From Terebella lapidaria (Eukaryota; Annelida; Polychaeta; Terebellida; Terebellidae): a stretch of 64,000 nt of DNA. Below, one piece after another: positions 1-13,646 of the stretch. Position 1 is the first letter of the stretch. Each line of letters opens with the position of its first letter. Where the stretch lies: NCBI GenBank assembly GCA_949152475.1, contig OX424566.1, positions 29,984,423 through 30,048,422 of the forward strand, given 5' to 3'. The position numbers and the translations under genes are program-made. A model generated the notes under the pieces. That model was given only the letters and a program-made list of their open reading frames with translations. It had not been told where the DNA came from and did no database searches.

Positions 1-3000
1 TTAATGAATGACAAAACGGCAATTTAAGTGAACCAAAAATGAACCAAAAATCATTTGTGGCTCAACACTATATATTTCTCTAGAACTTTTCCTAACCCTT
101 AGGGTATTTATTTTTCACCATATCGTGGCTGCCAGCATGGATTCATTTGACAAGGGTCTCTTAGTGGTCATCTTGATGGATATGTAAATTTATAATAGGA
201 TTATTCTATCAATTATTTAGTGTTTCGTTGCAATTCAGTAGATCAAATTGCATTTTTTTCTGCAACTCACTTCCTAATATAGTGTAGAACATGCATATGT
301 GTACGGTCTTGGTCACTGCATGAAATAGTAATGGGCAGAATCTGAGCTAGTTATGTGGTATAATTAATGGACTAATGACAAATATTATAAAGGTATCCAT
401 TTTTATGTTTTTTCCACAACATTCGGATGAGATGTGTTCCAATTATCAATGTATAATTAAATGCCGAAACCTGTCTTCTGGTTTTTATCAATCTAAACAA
501 TACTGATTTTGAATGACTATTTGTTCGGCTATATCTCGATCCATCACTTCATCCGGATGAAACAAGACAATGCTTTTAGTTACTGCAACATTGCTTCTAG
601 TTGCTCGAGCAGGACATTCCTATCAATCATAAACATATCAGACATGTAAATGTCAACAAGAACTGAGAAATAAAATTATTAGTGAGTTTCATGTGCATTT
701 CCTGGTGTACAATTCTATATGAGCATGCACACTGTTCACACGGTCATTGTGCACACGGTCATTGTATTTGATAAATGTTTGAGAACATGTTCATTGTGGC
801 ATAAACTGTGCGGTATATTCTTTTGACACATTGATCAAATGGGCCGACATCACAATGTGGGATGGAATACAACGCGATTTAGAATATGATAACCATTTGG
901 CATAATTTTTAAAAGAGACCCATTCCCAACTGAGTTTCACTCTTATAGCTTATTGACACATTCTGAAGTGGACATGACTTTGTGTTTCATCACTCAGGTC
1001 CTCAGAGTCCAAGTTTTATGTCACCAAAATATGCACTAGAATGACTACCTATATAATGATAATATCCAATTTGAGCATTTGGTGTCCACACCTATAATCA
1101 GATTCACCATGACAATGATTGTCTGATAAAACAAAAACTCTGCAGCTAATAATAATAATTTCCTGATGTTTTGAATGGAATATGGTTCTTGCACATCCCT
1201 CCCAATTGTCCAAGCACCATGCTACACAACGTTTTGCGACTATTCATATCATTGAGACATAACTTCAGCAGTTTTTTTGTTCAGGCAGTTATCATTCGTT
1301 TGTGGGATGTGAACTACGTTATTTATATTCGTTCTTGGATACCCGTTTAGGTGTACTGAGAACGGGATCAACCATGATTATGTGTAAGCGTACTGCAGCC
1401 AAGTTGAACTGATATTATAAAAACGGTGATACATGAACGTCACTAAATCCCTACCGAAAGAGCTCGTTTAGTTCCCAATATTGAGTGTATCCACTATAAA
1501 ATATACTTCCAAACCTACACTTGAGTTTTCCTTGAAATTTGAGCAATGCAGAATGCCAATGACCATGAATGTCGACGAGAGCCTCTAAGAAAAAAATCGA
1601 ATAAACATTCAACATATTTGATGAATCTATGGAAGTAAACGTTATAGACTGCAGAAACAAGTATAATGAACTTTAAGGAATAATATAAGGAAATTCCTAA
1701 ATTCATTTATCATCTAAGCACACTGTCCGCCAATTGCTGTCAGTAAGTCCGTGCATTATATTCGAAACTCTTGATCTTGTTGCTCTTGATCAAAATACAC
1801 GTCATAATACAGACCCTCATATGGCCGCGCTGTCGTCCTCTCGACTTGACAGCTCTGAGACAAAACAAAGACGCAAGAAGGGCTGGCATTACTTATAGCT
1901 GCCAACGCACGAGACCGAGGGTGTGACATCATGACCAATGGAACAGTGTAAAGGATTGATAAATGACAATGCGTCTCTGAAGAGACGCACGAGCTTCGAG
2001 CATGAAGCAGCCAAAACGTATGGTGTAAGGAAAAGGCCAAATACCTATTGTGATCTTTGGGTAAAATCGGCACATGCGTTTTGGGCATGTGCTTATTTGT
2101 AAACTATTATCACGGTATGCACATATAAACACATAATTGTAGCTTTGGATATCCCAGAACTGTATGTTTTTTTTATTCGAATGCTTATTGTGTTTAATTT
2201 CCCCAGTTCTGAATGAATATCAATCAATCAAATCCTCGGTTAGATTGTGTCAGCATTGATGGGCAATTTAATGACAAAAGACGCTCAGACTTAATTGCGT
2301 GGATTACACAATCACCACAACTGATTGCAATGTACTGTCCATGGTACATTATCATCACAACCATTACATCAACTGATGACAGGGCGTGAGTAGATATTGT
2401 TCAGTTCGTGAACCAAAGGGAAATTACCCATTATTTTGTTGTAAACACAAACAGATACGGACAAATTCATGGCTGTATGTAATGCAAACTGGCCTTTCAG
2501 TTTTGCCAGAGAGCACAAATGTTCCTTGCATATATTCAGCATTGATTACACCCAACAACAGACACTCCCCATACCTCAAAATATGTTCATATTAAAACTG
2601 TGCACTCGAGAATTAACTCAAATATTTTCATATCAAAACTGTGCACTCCTCGAGAAACACATAGTATCTCATCATGATGTTTTTTACAGAGATGTGTGAA
2701 TGCTGTGCAACAAAAAATATATCTCATTGACAAATTTTTTTGGTTGGTTGATGGTAATATTATGATCTGTTGGATTTTGGTTGCATTATGGATGCTTAAC
2801 GTCTTAGATAACGTTCAATGTCACCAAGAGATGTTCATATAAAAATTTCTGCAATGCTTTATATTATGACAGAACAAATCCAACTTCTATTTCCTAGCAT
2901 TTATATTCATTACACGACTAAGGGTGATTTCAGACACTCGGGCCCATATTTGGTCTTTTGCAGAGATTTAAGCCGAACAATTTTGATACACATGGACTGC

Positions 3001-3915
3001 AAATCATGCGATCCTTAACAAAATCAGAACGAGAAGTTACTGAACAGATTTCTATAAACGTAGGGAAGTGTAGGGGGATCTGAATGATCTGGTAAAAAAT
3101 GGGAAAGCAATATGGCTCAGGTTATCAACCCAAATTATGTTATTATAAAATAATAAGGAGATACATCATGTAAAACAGTCATTTGCCGGATGGATGTGCT
3201 AGGATATTGAATACAGGATGGAATAAACACCTCGCCGATTCCAAGGAATGGTGTAGATATTCTAAGACAGGTTAATATAAATGTATGTATACCAACAAAG
3301 TGTATACCAGTCAAAACAACACAAACCACATGTTGCTGAATAACTACCATACGACTGCACCTCATGATAATCAATATTGGTGTTGCAGCAACATCAAGGA
3401 TGGAACTAAAAATGGGAGCCAACACACCGTCCAAGTGTAAACACTAATGTATGGCTGCTCTTGAGAGGCTTAGCTCTGTGTTTGTTCGTCCGATCGTGAG
3501 AGCAATAATAGCTAAATCTGCAGACTGCTAGAAAGGTCGGAAACCTCAAAATATCCCGGAGTTAGAGAAGTTCTATGTTCAATATTCTTCTTCTATGAAA
3601 AAAGTCATTTGCGTCCACTTTGCAGGTGAATCAATATATTCGTGAATCAGTTTAGACCACAAACAAAACAATCTTCGTGTTGTAACACACATTCACAGCT
3701 TAAAAATCTTCCTGGAGGTAGTCATGGAAACCATGTACACCCGTCTTAGCAGTGTATTTGTCAATCCTCTTTTCACATTACCACCAGCTACTTAAGACGA
3801 ACCCGCTGATAGATGTCAGCCGTGTCTCTTTATCTTGATAATGGCAGCTTCAAAATGACGACAGTGATGTGTTGCAGGCGACCTGGTGTGTATCATTAGT
3901 GATCACCACAAACCC
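1..3915. other. AT-rich intergenic DNA, no gene recognised
   Basis: Only short ORFs occur in six frames and none shows a recognisable domain or a set of phased splice sites. It lies 3' of gene A, so the first few hundred bases left of 3916 may include that gene's 3' UTR. Confidence 0.5.
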
Positions 3916-6900
3916 TCAAACCATGGTGCTTTGTGTGTCCACGTCCGAGTCACTGACGTAAGTCCGAGTTTTATGCGGTGCTATATAATCCGTTCTGTAT
4001 GTACACTTCTGCGAGGAATCCTTGTCTGTATTTGCGAGAATACATTCTGTGTCCAACAAAGTCTGTTCTTCTTCCGCCTGCAATGCAAAAATTCTCAACA
4101 TGATAACTGTATAATTCGTCATATAGTCCATTGGAATTCTAAATGATAGAGAATAAAGCTCACTATAAAAGAAGTAACATATTGATGTTTTACCATGCAT
4201 AAAGTAGCCAATAAAGTAGCCAATATAAATGAGTCATATTAATTCAGTTCTCGTATTTTTAACTTTGCCATATATTATGTGATAAAATCTTGAAGTGCTC
4301 TTTTCACTACATAAATAGCTATAAATATTGAGCTGCGCACTTGTTCCGAGCAGCAACTGTTACAACACGTGGATGTTGCAGCCACAAAGCAACCAATGAT
4401 TGATGTCGCGAGGCTTAACGTCATCAGGATCATCTGACTCAGGTAGATTGATGACGTCATCTCAATCATCATACATTTATCTCGGCTGAATTTTCCCATC
4501 GAACCATGTGACCTGAAATGAATCATGGTTTCACTCTAATATTAACAGTCATTGCTAATATGTACCCATAGTTGGAAATATTATTTGTTGAGTTATAAAC
4601 AGATAAAGTGGACTAACCAGATGCATCTACACAAGTCTCTCGATTGGAAACAGTTGCTGTATATGACTGTTGTTACGCCGAACACCTCGGGATTGAAGCA
4701 GCCAGAGTGTACAAAGAAGGCATAGCTGCCAGTACCAACAACTGTGCTGTATACTGCCCACGCTAGAAGCTGCCAGGTAATTGTAAGGACAGGTAATTGT
4801 GTAACAATGAAATGAGTGCTAGCATACACATACATGCACACACTGTATGTGTGTAGAGCTTTAGTGTTATGAAGATGCATAAAAGACATCAGTAATACAT
4901 TTCGAAAATTGGCATCCATACCAGGCATTGAAAATGTTACATGGTGTCGTTAGGTGTGCGTATGTTTTATTCGAATGGGATAACAAATATTCAGTTAATA
5001 GTAGATAGTTCAATTTAGGATTCTAATTGTTATTGGTGTGGCAACTTCAATATTATTACCCTCACCCCGATAGGGGGAGAGGGTATTGCACTTGGGGCTG
5101 TCTGTCTGTTTGTTTGTTTGTCTGTCCTTCCGCGCGCATAACTCAGGAACAAATGGTACGATCGACCCGAAATTTATAGGAATGAAGCGGTATTGCATTG
5201 GCAACCAAAAAAGTGAAAATCACATAATTGCCTCTGATTCCGGTTCTAATCAATATCAATTATTCAAACTATTTTTTTTTCGCCAATTCTGCATCGTATG
5301 GTGTACCTCCGGTTGTCTTAGGTCCGATACTCTCCATTATCGCCCGAGGTCGAAAATTTGGGGGTCACGATTTTACGACTTCTGAATATCTACGCGCATA
5401 ACTCGACAACAAATGATCATATCGACCTAAAACCTATAGGGATGAAGTGGTATGGTGGTGGCTCGGTTCTTCTCATTTTTTTTCAAAATCGAATGGAATT
5501 GGTTGCCATGGCAACCGTAAAAGTGAAAATCACATAATTGGCAATAACTCATGTTCTAATCAATGCTAATAACCCCGCTTATAATCATGATTAATTTTCC
5601 CTAATAATTTTGTATTTTTCTTTGGTACATTCCCCTTGATATAGTATATGACCGATGGTCGTACGATCGAAATTCCTCATTATCGCCCAAGGTCGAAAAT
5701 GTAAGGGTCATCAGCTGAATTCTCTGATTCGTAATATCTCGAGTTGTAGTAATTCCAAAACCACTGGCGATATTCAATCAAATATTGAACATAAAGTATG
5801 CAGTATAAATCTGAGAGCTTGCAGCGTTTGGGAGGTCAGTATCAAGAACTCAGGTCGTGGTCGAGAATATGGTCAAGATAGAAAAATCGCAAGTACTTTA
5901 TTTTATTAATTTTATTAATGATTATTTCTCCCATGATTCTTGTATTTCATTCTTATCAATGACCGACTTCCCACCAAAATCCCTCATTTATCGCTCAGTG
6001 CGAAGATGTAAATGTCATCAGGTTTAATTTTAATAACTCAATCTGAAGGGGTGAGTGTCTGCAATCTCTGATTGTCTCGTTAGCTTTGGGTCACATTTTC
6101 TTGACACAAAACTGATTCAGTTCAGGTCCCATATTGCTCTAGGACTTCTCAACAGGGTGAGGTAAACCAACTGACCTATGTTCACATTTATGTCGCAGAT
6201 TGATGAATATGGCATCCGGATACAACTGGTATTTATATGCATTTCTGAATAAATGTTGTATGTTGCTCATTGGTTGTTCCTAAAGTTTAATCATGTCACT
6301 GACAGTCACATGCATTAACAAATTCGAATGGTTCTCTTACGTGCATTCAAATACATCGTAATGAGTATGGTGGTAATGAACGAACGGGCAGTGATATGAT
6401 TCAGCGATGAAGTTGCTCTGAAAAACATAGCTGATTGTTTCGTCAAGGGAATATCTTATTTTGTGTTATACCGTTGTCTTACCCATTTGTAGTCCCCAAC
6501 GAAGGTGCTCACCAAGCCGAGTAATCCTATCGTCAATGGCTGCAGGTGAGATTTATCAACAGAATGGATTACTATTATGTATAGTTGGATACTTTAGATA
6601 CCTGCTAGATGCATATTCGATGACAATGATTAGCCCACATTATTCCAGACAATGATTAGCCCACTTGTGAGAAATGCTGAATAGATTACAAAAGGTATAC
6701 AAAATTTTGGTGTCTCAGATGACAACGAACTCAACGTGATGAGTTGGTTAAGCGTGGTATTGCTCAAAATTACTCATTCATATCCATTTCCGCCATAACA
6801 AATACGATTGAAGGCAATCATACGTATGGTTGCAATTCTTATGATCTTTTATAGGTGTGTAGTTATTACTCCACTACAGAAAAAACATGCAGAGATACAT

Positions 6901-7270
6901 TCGCTAGCGACATACCATAAGTCCGAGCCACCAGAGGTCCGGGAGGGGAGAGGCCGAGAGCTCTCCAGTGTGGTGTGCTACACGTGCTCCCAGGATCACC
7001 ATAGCTCCACCTGGTCGAGATTCGGAGCAGGGGTTAATATAATGTATCTTATACAAACCTATCTCTCAGAGACAGACAATTATAATCTACTCAATATTAT
7101 AGTTTGCTCATTAGTATGTTATGGTTTACGTTTATCCTGTCATCTAAAGTAATGGTATTCTTACCTATGATGAGCAAAAACGTATCGATGATGACAAGAA
7201 TCCATCGTGTTCCAGCATTGATGACTCGGTCACGAGCACATGTTAGCCTCATCATACCTATGATTTTCAT
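3916..7270 (-). CDS. Gene A: six-exon four-transmembrane protein, MS4A/CD20-like layout
   Basis: Inferred exons on the minus strand: 7270-7165, 7004-6916, 6539-6483, 4769-4618, 4512-4341, 4077-3916. They join in frame to about 245 residues. The first exon is placed from an ATG at 7270; a further 5' exon is possible. Hydrophobic segments lie across the exon 1/2 junction (TM1), in exons 2-3 (the end of exon 2 into ...PLTIGLLGLVSTF, TM2), exon 4 (TM3, followed by a Cys-rich loop with GCFNPE) and exon 5 (MILMTLSLATSIIG, TM4). Exon 6 encodes an acidic cytoplasmic-type tail ending STMV, which fits a class I PDZ-binding motif. Donors are GTAAG, GTATG, GTAAG and GTTAG, and the last is a weak GTGCGC. 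Gene B has the same exon plan and phases, which is the main support. The family name is inferred only from the layout: four helices, a W..G..P.TIG.LGL segment and a Cys-bearing loop before TM4. MS4A-type proteins sit in the plasma membrane or vesicles. Function is unknown. Confidence 0.72.
5057..6085 (+). repeat. Hairpin-capped dispersed repeat (family H), copy in intron 3 of gene A
   Basis: It starts with an imperfect hairpin (5057-5085): a 7-bp stem TACCCTC/GAGGGTA, an A-A mismatch, a CCCC/GGGG stem and the loop GATAG. A (TGTTTGTC)n-like run follows, then a body with repeated phrases: GTGAAAATCACATAATTG twice, and forms of TTATCGCCCAAGGTCGAAAA three times. It ends near GCAATCTCTGATTGTCTCG. 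The same phrases recur at 29.9-30.5 kb, 48.5-48.7 kb, 49.6-50.85 kb (inverted) and 63.8-64.0 kb. No protein is encoded, so it is a non-autonomous or structural repeat of unknown class. Confidence 0.75.
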
Positions 7271-10200
7271 TGTACATGCGTTGACATGGGTCTAGCTATT
7301 TAGTATCAATAATATTTAGAAGAATGGTTGTTATAATATGTAACTGCTTGTCTCAGATATTTTAGGTGAGCAATCATGATGTTAGTTATCATTCGCAGTC
7401 AGTCTCATGCAAATTCCATATAAACGAAAACAAAATATCCGATTTCGATGACAAACACCGTCAAAATAGTGATATTCAACCATTATTGAACTTGCGCGAT
7501 GTATCCACACGATGACAGTAATGAATGACTGCTACCCACGTTGAGGCGGCGGCAACAATAAAATCGTCGCAGTCAGGTCTTGGCAGTTTTGTTGTCTTCC
7601 ACCAGCAGAGCCACCCACCCGTCTTCAGCCGACTGGTGTCCACCCGTTTCCCCGCCCCATTCTAGTCACTCATTTTCCTCTGCTGCTACAAGCTCCGTAT
7701 GTCCCTCAGCAAGTTGTCCTCTGAATAGGAAGGCGAGCTGTTGGTGCATTGTAGCTCACATTACAGGTGATGGTCTCTGCTTCTACATGTATAACACATG
7801 GACTACCTGTGGTGCAATGCAGATAAAATCGGTTCAAGTAAGATCATCACCACGCCCGGGATTCTGGGAAAGGGAAAATATTAATCACCAAAAACTGTCC
7901 GTACTCGTCAAAGCCACCATTGTTGGACTATTATTAATATACAATAATATACTCGCCATTACAGTGGTAAAATCTCGTTGAGGCAGTCTCAATGTGCAGC
8001 TCTACCATAGTGTATAGATGGAGATTCATGTCGTATATCATAAAGTACATGTAAAGGTGAGGGGGGGGGGGGTCAATACCATTATTTTCACCAACTTCAG
8101 TTTCATACTCCTAAGATGTCAGCCCAATTAATACAATTGTATATCTTATTTCAACGCTTGATTAATTCATAAAGGCAATTAGGTAAGTACTTTTTGAAGT
8201 ACAACACTTCACTTGGAAGTAGATTCATGTCACAATACTGATTAGTCTACCTTAAGGGTGGGTATCGCCTAGCATTTGGGAATATTTTGAATTTTGTACT
8301 GATCCATTGTTTGTCTTTATAACTTCGCCATATAAACACCAACCAATTTGACCCAAAATGTGACCATAGCTGCTCTAACCATGGTCAAAGAATACTTTGG
8401 CAACAAAGTTATAATTAGTTCCATTACGCAATGAACAAAGACGGTTGAACATCACTGATAGATAACAAAGTAAATCTTCAATTCTTTACTTGCCTCGTGG
8501 AGAAACTGTCAAAATAGTGGGGCGACAAGATATAGATCACTAACCGAGACTTACCTTTTAGATGATGTTCATGGTATATATATGGATATGTAGTATTATT
8601 CGGATTTTACAAGCAAATTTAGCAGATGTAGCAAATTTATCGGTAAAAGCAGGCCGCATTCATAATGTCTCACTCGCTGAAGCAGTCGGTGAACACGAAG
8701 GGATTACGCTTTATGCATTACAGTGACAACAACACTGCTGAGTGTGGGGAATGAGTCAGTTCGAGTTGACAGATCGAGATGACAGTTCGAGTTGCCCCAT
8801 CACATATTCCTACGCCAATCAGTGTGCCAGTCTGTGTGTAACTGGGATCCTTATGAAGCACTCGATCACTAGTCCTATTTAAAATTCGTGTTTACTTATA
8901 CAATAACAACAGTTTCTCGCAAACTGTTGTTGTGCTACCAAATCACCTCCGAAAAAAACGTTGCGTTTAGGCCCCAAATCCTCCAAATAAACCAGAAGTG
9001 ATCTCACGGAAATTGTCGCATTCCACAGAATGAAATAGTTCCCATTTTTGTTTCTGATTTGGTTTACTGTCTGCGATTGAATCAGATTATAAAGTCGAGA
9101 AAGCTGTTGTGAATCACGAAACGACGAATGGCATGATAAGTATATCAATGTAAACCTGTAACGGGAATTTGGGCAACTTGACTTTTTCAACTCGAGATCG
9201 AACTGCCAACTCCAACTAACGAATCACCTGGCCACAACACTACTCAAGCGAATTAGCGATCTGCCTTTCCGGCCCATCTAGCGCAGCTTACTATTTCTTC
9301 TAAATTCAATGAAAATTAAAAATGTGCCAGACGGATTACAAATGGTATACATTCAGTGGGTGAGTAGTATTAACAGAGTAAGGTGTGCTACTTTGGCCAA
9401 CTTTCCTCAGGTGTTGAACTCAGGTGTGGAAATCATGTCATACACTCGACGCAGAAAATTTAGCAAGCAAGTCATTGTTTGTCGCGGCTGGTTCTTTTCG
9501 TGTTAATGCAATAGCTGGCAAACGTATCATACGTTGCACCTTAATACTACTCGTCCACTTGAGTCCAATAACACATGCAGCTTACAATTTTGAAATACAT
9601 CATACTTCCGTTGACGTGCATGGGCCCATTAGAAAAAAACACCTCTGGATGAACTTGCTAGTATATTGTACATCGTTGTTCACATTATTTTGCTGTGATT
9701 TTCAGAAAAAAAATTTTCAGAAAACTATTTTCGGTTCGTGATCAGGAACATATGAACTTATTGTTAATCGCAAACAACACCTACCTTGTTATCTGTTGCG
9801 TATATTCAGCTATCTATATTCATGGACTATCATAATAAATCCTCGTTTTAACATAGTACAATCTATTAAACAGACACGTAGCAACTACAGACCATTTAAT
9901 CGGAATTCGAGGAGATAGGCACAAAAACGTACACTGGTATGGTTTGCGTGGCAATGAAATTCCATTATTGTTTTATATATTTTTATATTTTCAATCAGTT
10001 ATCATGAAGATTCTTTAGTAGTTTACGTATAGAAAAGCCCTTATATAGCAGACTCGGGAAGACACAAAGGTAATCCTCATCATTGAGCGATGGTACTTTT
10101 AATAAGTACAATGCAATGCGAATAAAATTCTAAATTAATGCAATGTCTAGTAGCTATTTTCCTGGAACAGGCACGAATCTATTATTTTTTTCACTGTCGT

Positions 10201-10540
10201 GTGATTTTGCATTACACATGTGGCTATTTTGAACTGCAATGTAAATCCCGTTGTGAAAGCATTATGTTGGATGGTCGTTCACTGTTCACATGAGGATATG
10301 ATTAATCAATGTACATTGATTGTCAGTGTGAGTATGACCCACATTCTACGATACATAGAAGACACAGTTTAGAAGACTGCAGTTTAGCAGTCTCTAAACT
10401 GCTGTGACAAGGATATGTTTTACCAAGACTTATAGCTGCCTTTAAGAAATTATATGGACGTCATCATGATCTGGTTGATAAATACCCCAAATCCATGACT
10501 GCCATGCAAATATATCTATTTTCATGTTGATTTGGGGGAA
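7271..10540. other. Intergenic DNA, no gene recognised
   Basis: This is AT-rich sequence upstream of gene A and presumably holds its promoter, which I cannot place. A run of twelve G occurs near 8061-8072. ORFs such as 7580-7981 (+) and 8879-9190 (-) show no domain. The 21-nt string at 9538-9558 (CCTTAATACTACTCGTCCACT) reappears at 14638-14658, which suggests remnants of a dispersed repeat. Confidence 0.45.
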
Positions 10541-10640
10541 TTCATGACGGGTGCCACTAGTGGAGCAGGGAACGCTCACTTTTTCCGGAACACCTGATTT
10601 CACCTCCAAGTGGCCATTTTTGGGGGTTAATGAGTTTCTC
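10541..10640 (+). repeat. Fragment of a dispersed repeat resembling one seen in bivalves
   Basis: The block with TGACGGGTGCCACTAGTGGA followed by a TTTCCGGAACACCTGATTTC-like phrase resembles a non-coding dispersed sequence I associate with bivalve genomes. That is memory, not a search. The ORF over it (10551-10805) is likely incidental. Confidence 0.35.
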
Positions 10641-10805
10641 TGTCATTTTTGTTTTCTCTCACTTCGTATGCCTGATATGACTCTCTGTCACCGGACTATG
10701 AGATTGGATAACGGACCCTGTTTTGTTCGCCCGGAATACTTAATACTGGGTATTGATTCTACGTCTATAAAAGTGATATCACCTACGCGTTTGTGTGTTG
10801 ATTAG

Positions 10806-11454
10806 TTATGCCTGATTGCTAGGATGAACCAAGGAACACTAACCGGGATATCTATGTGGAGTAAACCAGAGATGGCGTAGTGAATACTGCTTGATAATTA
10901 GCTTGGACCAAATGAGGAAGTCTTCTAAATCATGATATCTACTGAATGGGTTTCATTCTTGTTTGACGCAATTATATATGTAGCATCACACGAACATTCA
11001 ATATATAATACTTCGTATTGAAACCTGAACCTAGTTTTGCGAACCATCGTATTTGTGATTGCTTGCTTGCTACCATTTCACAAATTTGTCTAACCATCTA
11101 TACTTTGGAAAAGCTTTTTTTTCAATTAAAAATGAATTTTATGAGTGTTGCCTAACATAGAGAGTACGGTTATACCTATCACAACATTACACGTCTGATC
11201 AATGTGTCATTCTCTAAGAGAACCAAGTCTGGGGAAAATAGACTAGGGAGGAGGCTCGTGATTTGAAAGCAAATATCTGCTAAAATATATACCAAGGTCA
11301 CTGTTGCTATTCATATAGAATACACTCACAGATAGTCGTGAAGGTTATCTCTGTACTGGCGGGGGAAGATAGCAGGGGCTAATACCCTGATTAACGCTAT
11401 GTGACGAGCATACATTCCTGAACATATCGTCCAGTTTGGAGTAGTTTAGCCCAG
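10806..11454. other. Intergenic DNA, nothing recognised
   Basis: AT-rich sequence without an ORF of note, leading into the left arm of the inverted duplication. Confidence 0.4.
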
Positions 11455-11802
11455 TTTTACGAAGTTAATACTATTCGACAATATCAGCTGCTACTGCCCT
11501 CGGGTATATGTAATCGGAAAACATTAGATAAGGAAAGAGTACCCATAGTTGCCAGTCAAGTTCGTACTTACATAACGCCAATACTCATTAGTTACAAACT
11601 AACAAACATCTGATTACAAACAACCCCTGAACTGCAACCTTGAAAAACTAACCAGGTGTGTGCCGAATGCGAGTGAAATTAGTGGAACGAAGTATGTTTA
11701 AATATTCTGATAAAAAATCACAAATAAAGGCTAACGTTTAACGGTTATCAAATTATTACTTTTAAATAATGTAAAAACACTGTGGACCTATTTTCACTAA
11801 TT
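11455..11802 (+). repeat. Left arm of a 348-bp inverted duplication
   Basis: Read on the minus strand this arm matches 13271-13618 almost base for base over about 348 bp, with only scattered substitutions. The arms are separated by about 1.47 kb. No TG...CA ends and no transposase were seen. Confidence 0.85.
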
Positions 11803-13237
11803 ACTTCCGTTACCTGAAAAGATGAATATTGGTGCGTAATGCATTCAGCACAGGATATTGACATCGTTTTTACTTGTATAACATTTGCAACTGCATCTAA
11901 CAACCAACTTAGTTGCACAGCGTCCGTCCATGTTTTGCTTATATATACAATTTTGTTATTTCATTAGGTGACAGTCTGCCAATTAAACACAAAGAACGCG
12001 TACTAGATCAAAGAGAATACCGGGTGACAGCCTGGGGTTCAGTCTATTTGATAACAAAACAACCTAGCACTTACTCTTGTGTATAATAATAAATAAATGA
12101 TCATGTGTAAGCATAAGCTATCTGCCATAGCATCTCGATGCTGTTTGAAAAGTGTCAGATGAAACGAAGGAATATTGTCATTTGGTTCCAATGCTACATT
12201 TGTGAGAGAACAGTGATCAAACGAACTGAATGTCAGCGAAAAATTGCTTCCATATTGAGTATTACCATTATAACCCCCGAACAATTTTGGCGTATACTAT
12301 GGATTTGCGTCCTTCGTAAGGTGTCCAGTAGCGTTTTCACATGGACGCCCCAATTTATGATGTATTGACTTTCCGCAGGCGGCCATTTTAAATTTGGCCA
12401 AAATGGCTGCCATGCTTGTATTCTAGTTATATAGCAGGCTAACAGCCTGTACTACTCCACGAGTTGCAAATCTGAACCGATTCTAATGATGTTTTATAAG
12501 GACAGGTCTTATGGTAAGATCAAGAGATCTGAATCGCCATTGCAAAGTATTATAAAAAAATAATTTAATGGATATTCCAGTTGTTGAAAGTTAATTAACC
12601 TATCCCAAATCCAGTGTGTCCCAGTCTTTTCACGTCATTTTCAACGTATTCTGCAAAACGTTACTATTCATTGGCCAAAGAGAAGTTTTCTGACGTAACA
12701 ACGTCTGACGTAACAACTTTTGAGGGCATTCATTATTTCATTTTGTATGGTTCAGTTAGCACTTCACACCTTGCCAATTTCAAAGGAAGTTTCAAAGAAA
12801 ATGAAGAACCTTCTTCACAACATCATATTCAGTGTGACAATGATGGTATTCGTGGAAACGACTTATGATTGACATACCAAAAACATACAGGATATTTCAT
12901 ACTCGAACGAAGTACAGTTCTCATATATCATCGAAAGTTGCTGATACAGTAGTAATGTGGTAACTTTTGTATTCCTCCATTTTAGTATGATTCAGGTGGC
13001 ACTTTACACCTTGGCACATTCAAAGGATATTTGGAAGCAAGTTAAAAAAAAACACCCTGCTTCTGCCAGCATATACACCGTGGCAATGATCAAGACTGGA
13101 AATTTACGTCAAAAACGACTTGGGATTGAAAGTATCAAAGAACAGTCAGGAGTTGAATGTAAAATGTAGCGTGCATTGAACGTTTTCTCCTAATCGAACA
13201 CCTCACATGCATTGAATACCTTAATTGCAAAAAAATT
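11803..13237. other. Spacer between inverted arms
   Basis: Unique-looking AT-rich sequence. It has a short direct repeat near 12690-12716 (TCTGACGTAACAAC twice). The ORFs at 12138-12368, 12614-12868 and 12957-13169 (+) and 12039-12284 (-) have no recognisable domain. Confidence 0.4.
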
Positions 13238-13270
13238 AATACTCTGATTTATCTAACTTGTTTTTTACGA

Positions 13271-13618
13271 AGTTAGTGAAAATAGGTCCACAGTGTTTTT
13301 ACATTATTTAAAAGTAATAATTTGATAACCGTTAAACGTTAGCCTTTATTTGTGATTTTTTATCAGAATATTTAAACATACTTCGTTCCACTAATTTCAC
13401 TCGCATTCGGCACACACCTGGTTAGTTTTTCAAGGTTGCAGTTCAGGGGTTGTTTGTATTCAGATGTTTGTTAGTTTGTAACTAATGAGTATTGGCGTTA
13501 TGTAAGTACGAACTTGACTGGCAACTATGGGTACTCTTTCCTTATCTAATGTTTTCCGATTACATATACCCGAGGGCAGTAGCAGCTGATATTGTCGAAT
13601 AGTACTAACTTCGTAAAA
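13271..13618 (-). repeat. Right arm of the 348-bp inverted duplication, with a 30-bp flanking duplication
   Basis: This is the inverted copy of 11455-11802. It is bracketed by a 30-bp direct repeat (13238-13267 and 13617-13646) containing TACTCTGATTTATCTAACTT. The left arm shows no such bracket, so this arm looks like the inserted copy. Confidence 0.85.
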
Positions 13619-13646
13619 TACTCTGATTTATCTAACTTGTTTTTTA

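Noticed and set aside
11455..13618. Inverted arms as LTRs or TIRs of one 2.2-kb DNA transposon
   Set aside because: No transposase in the spacer, no matching target duplication outside the arms, and the 30-bp direct repeat brackets only the right arm.
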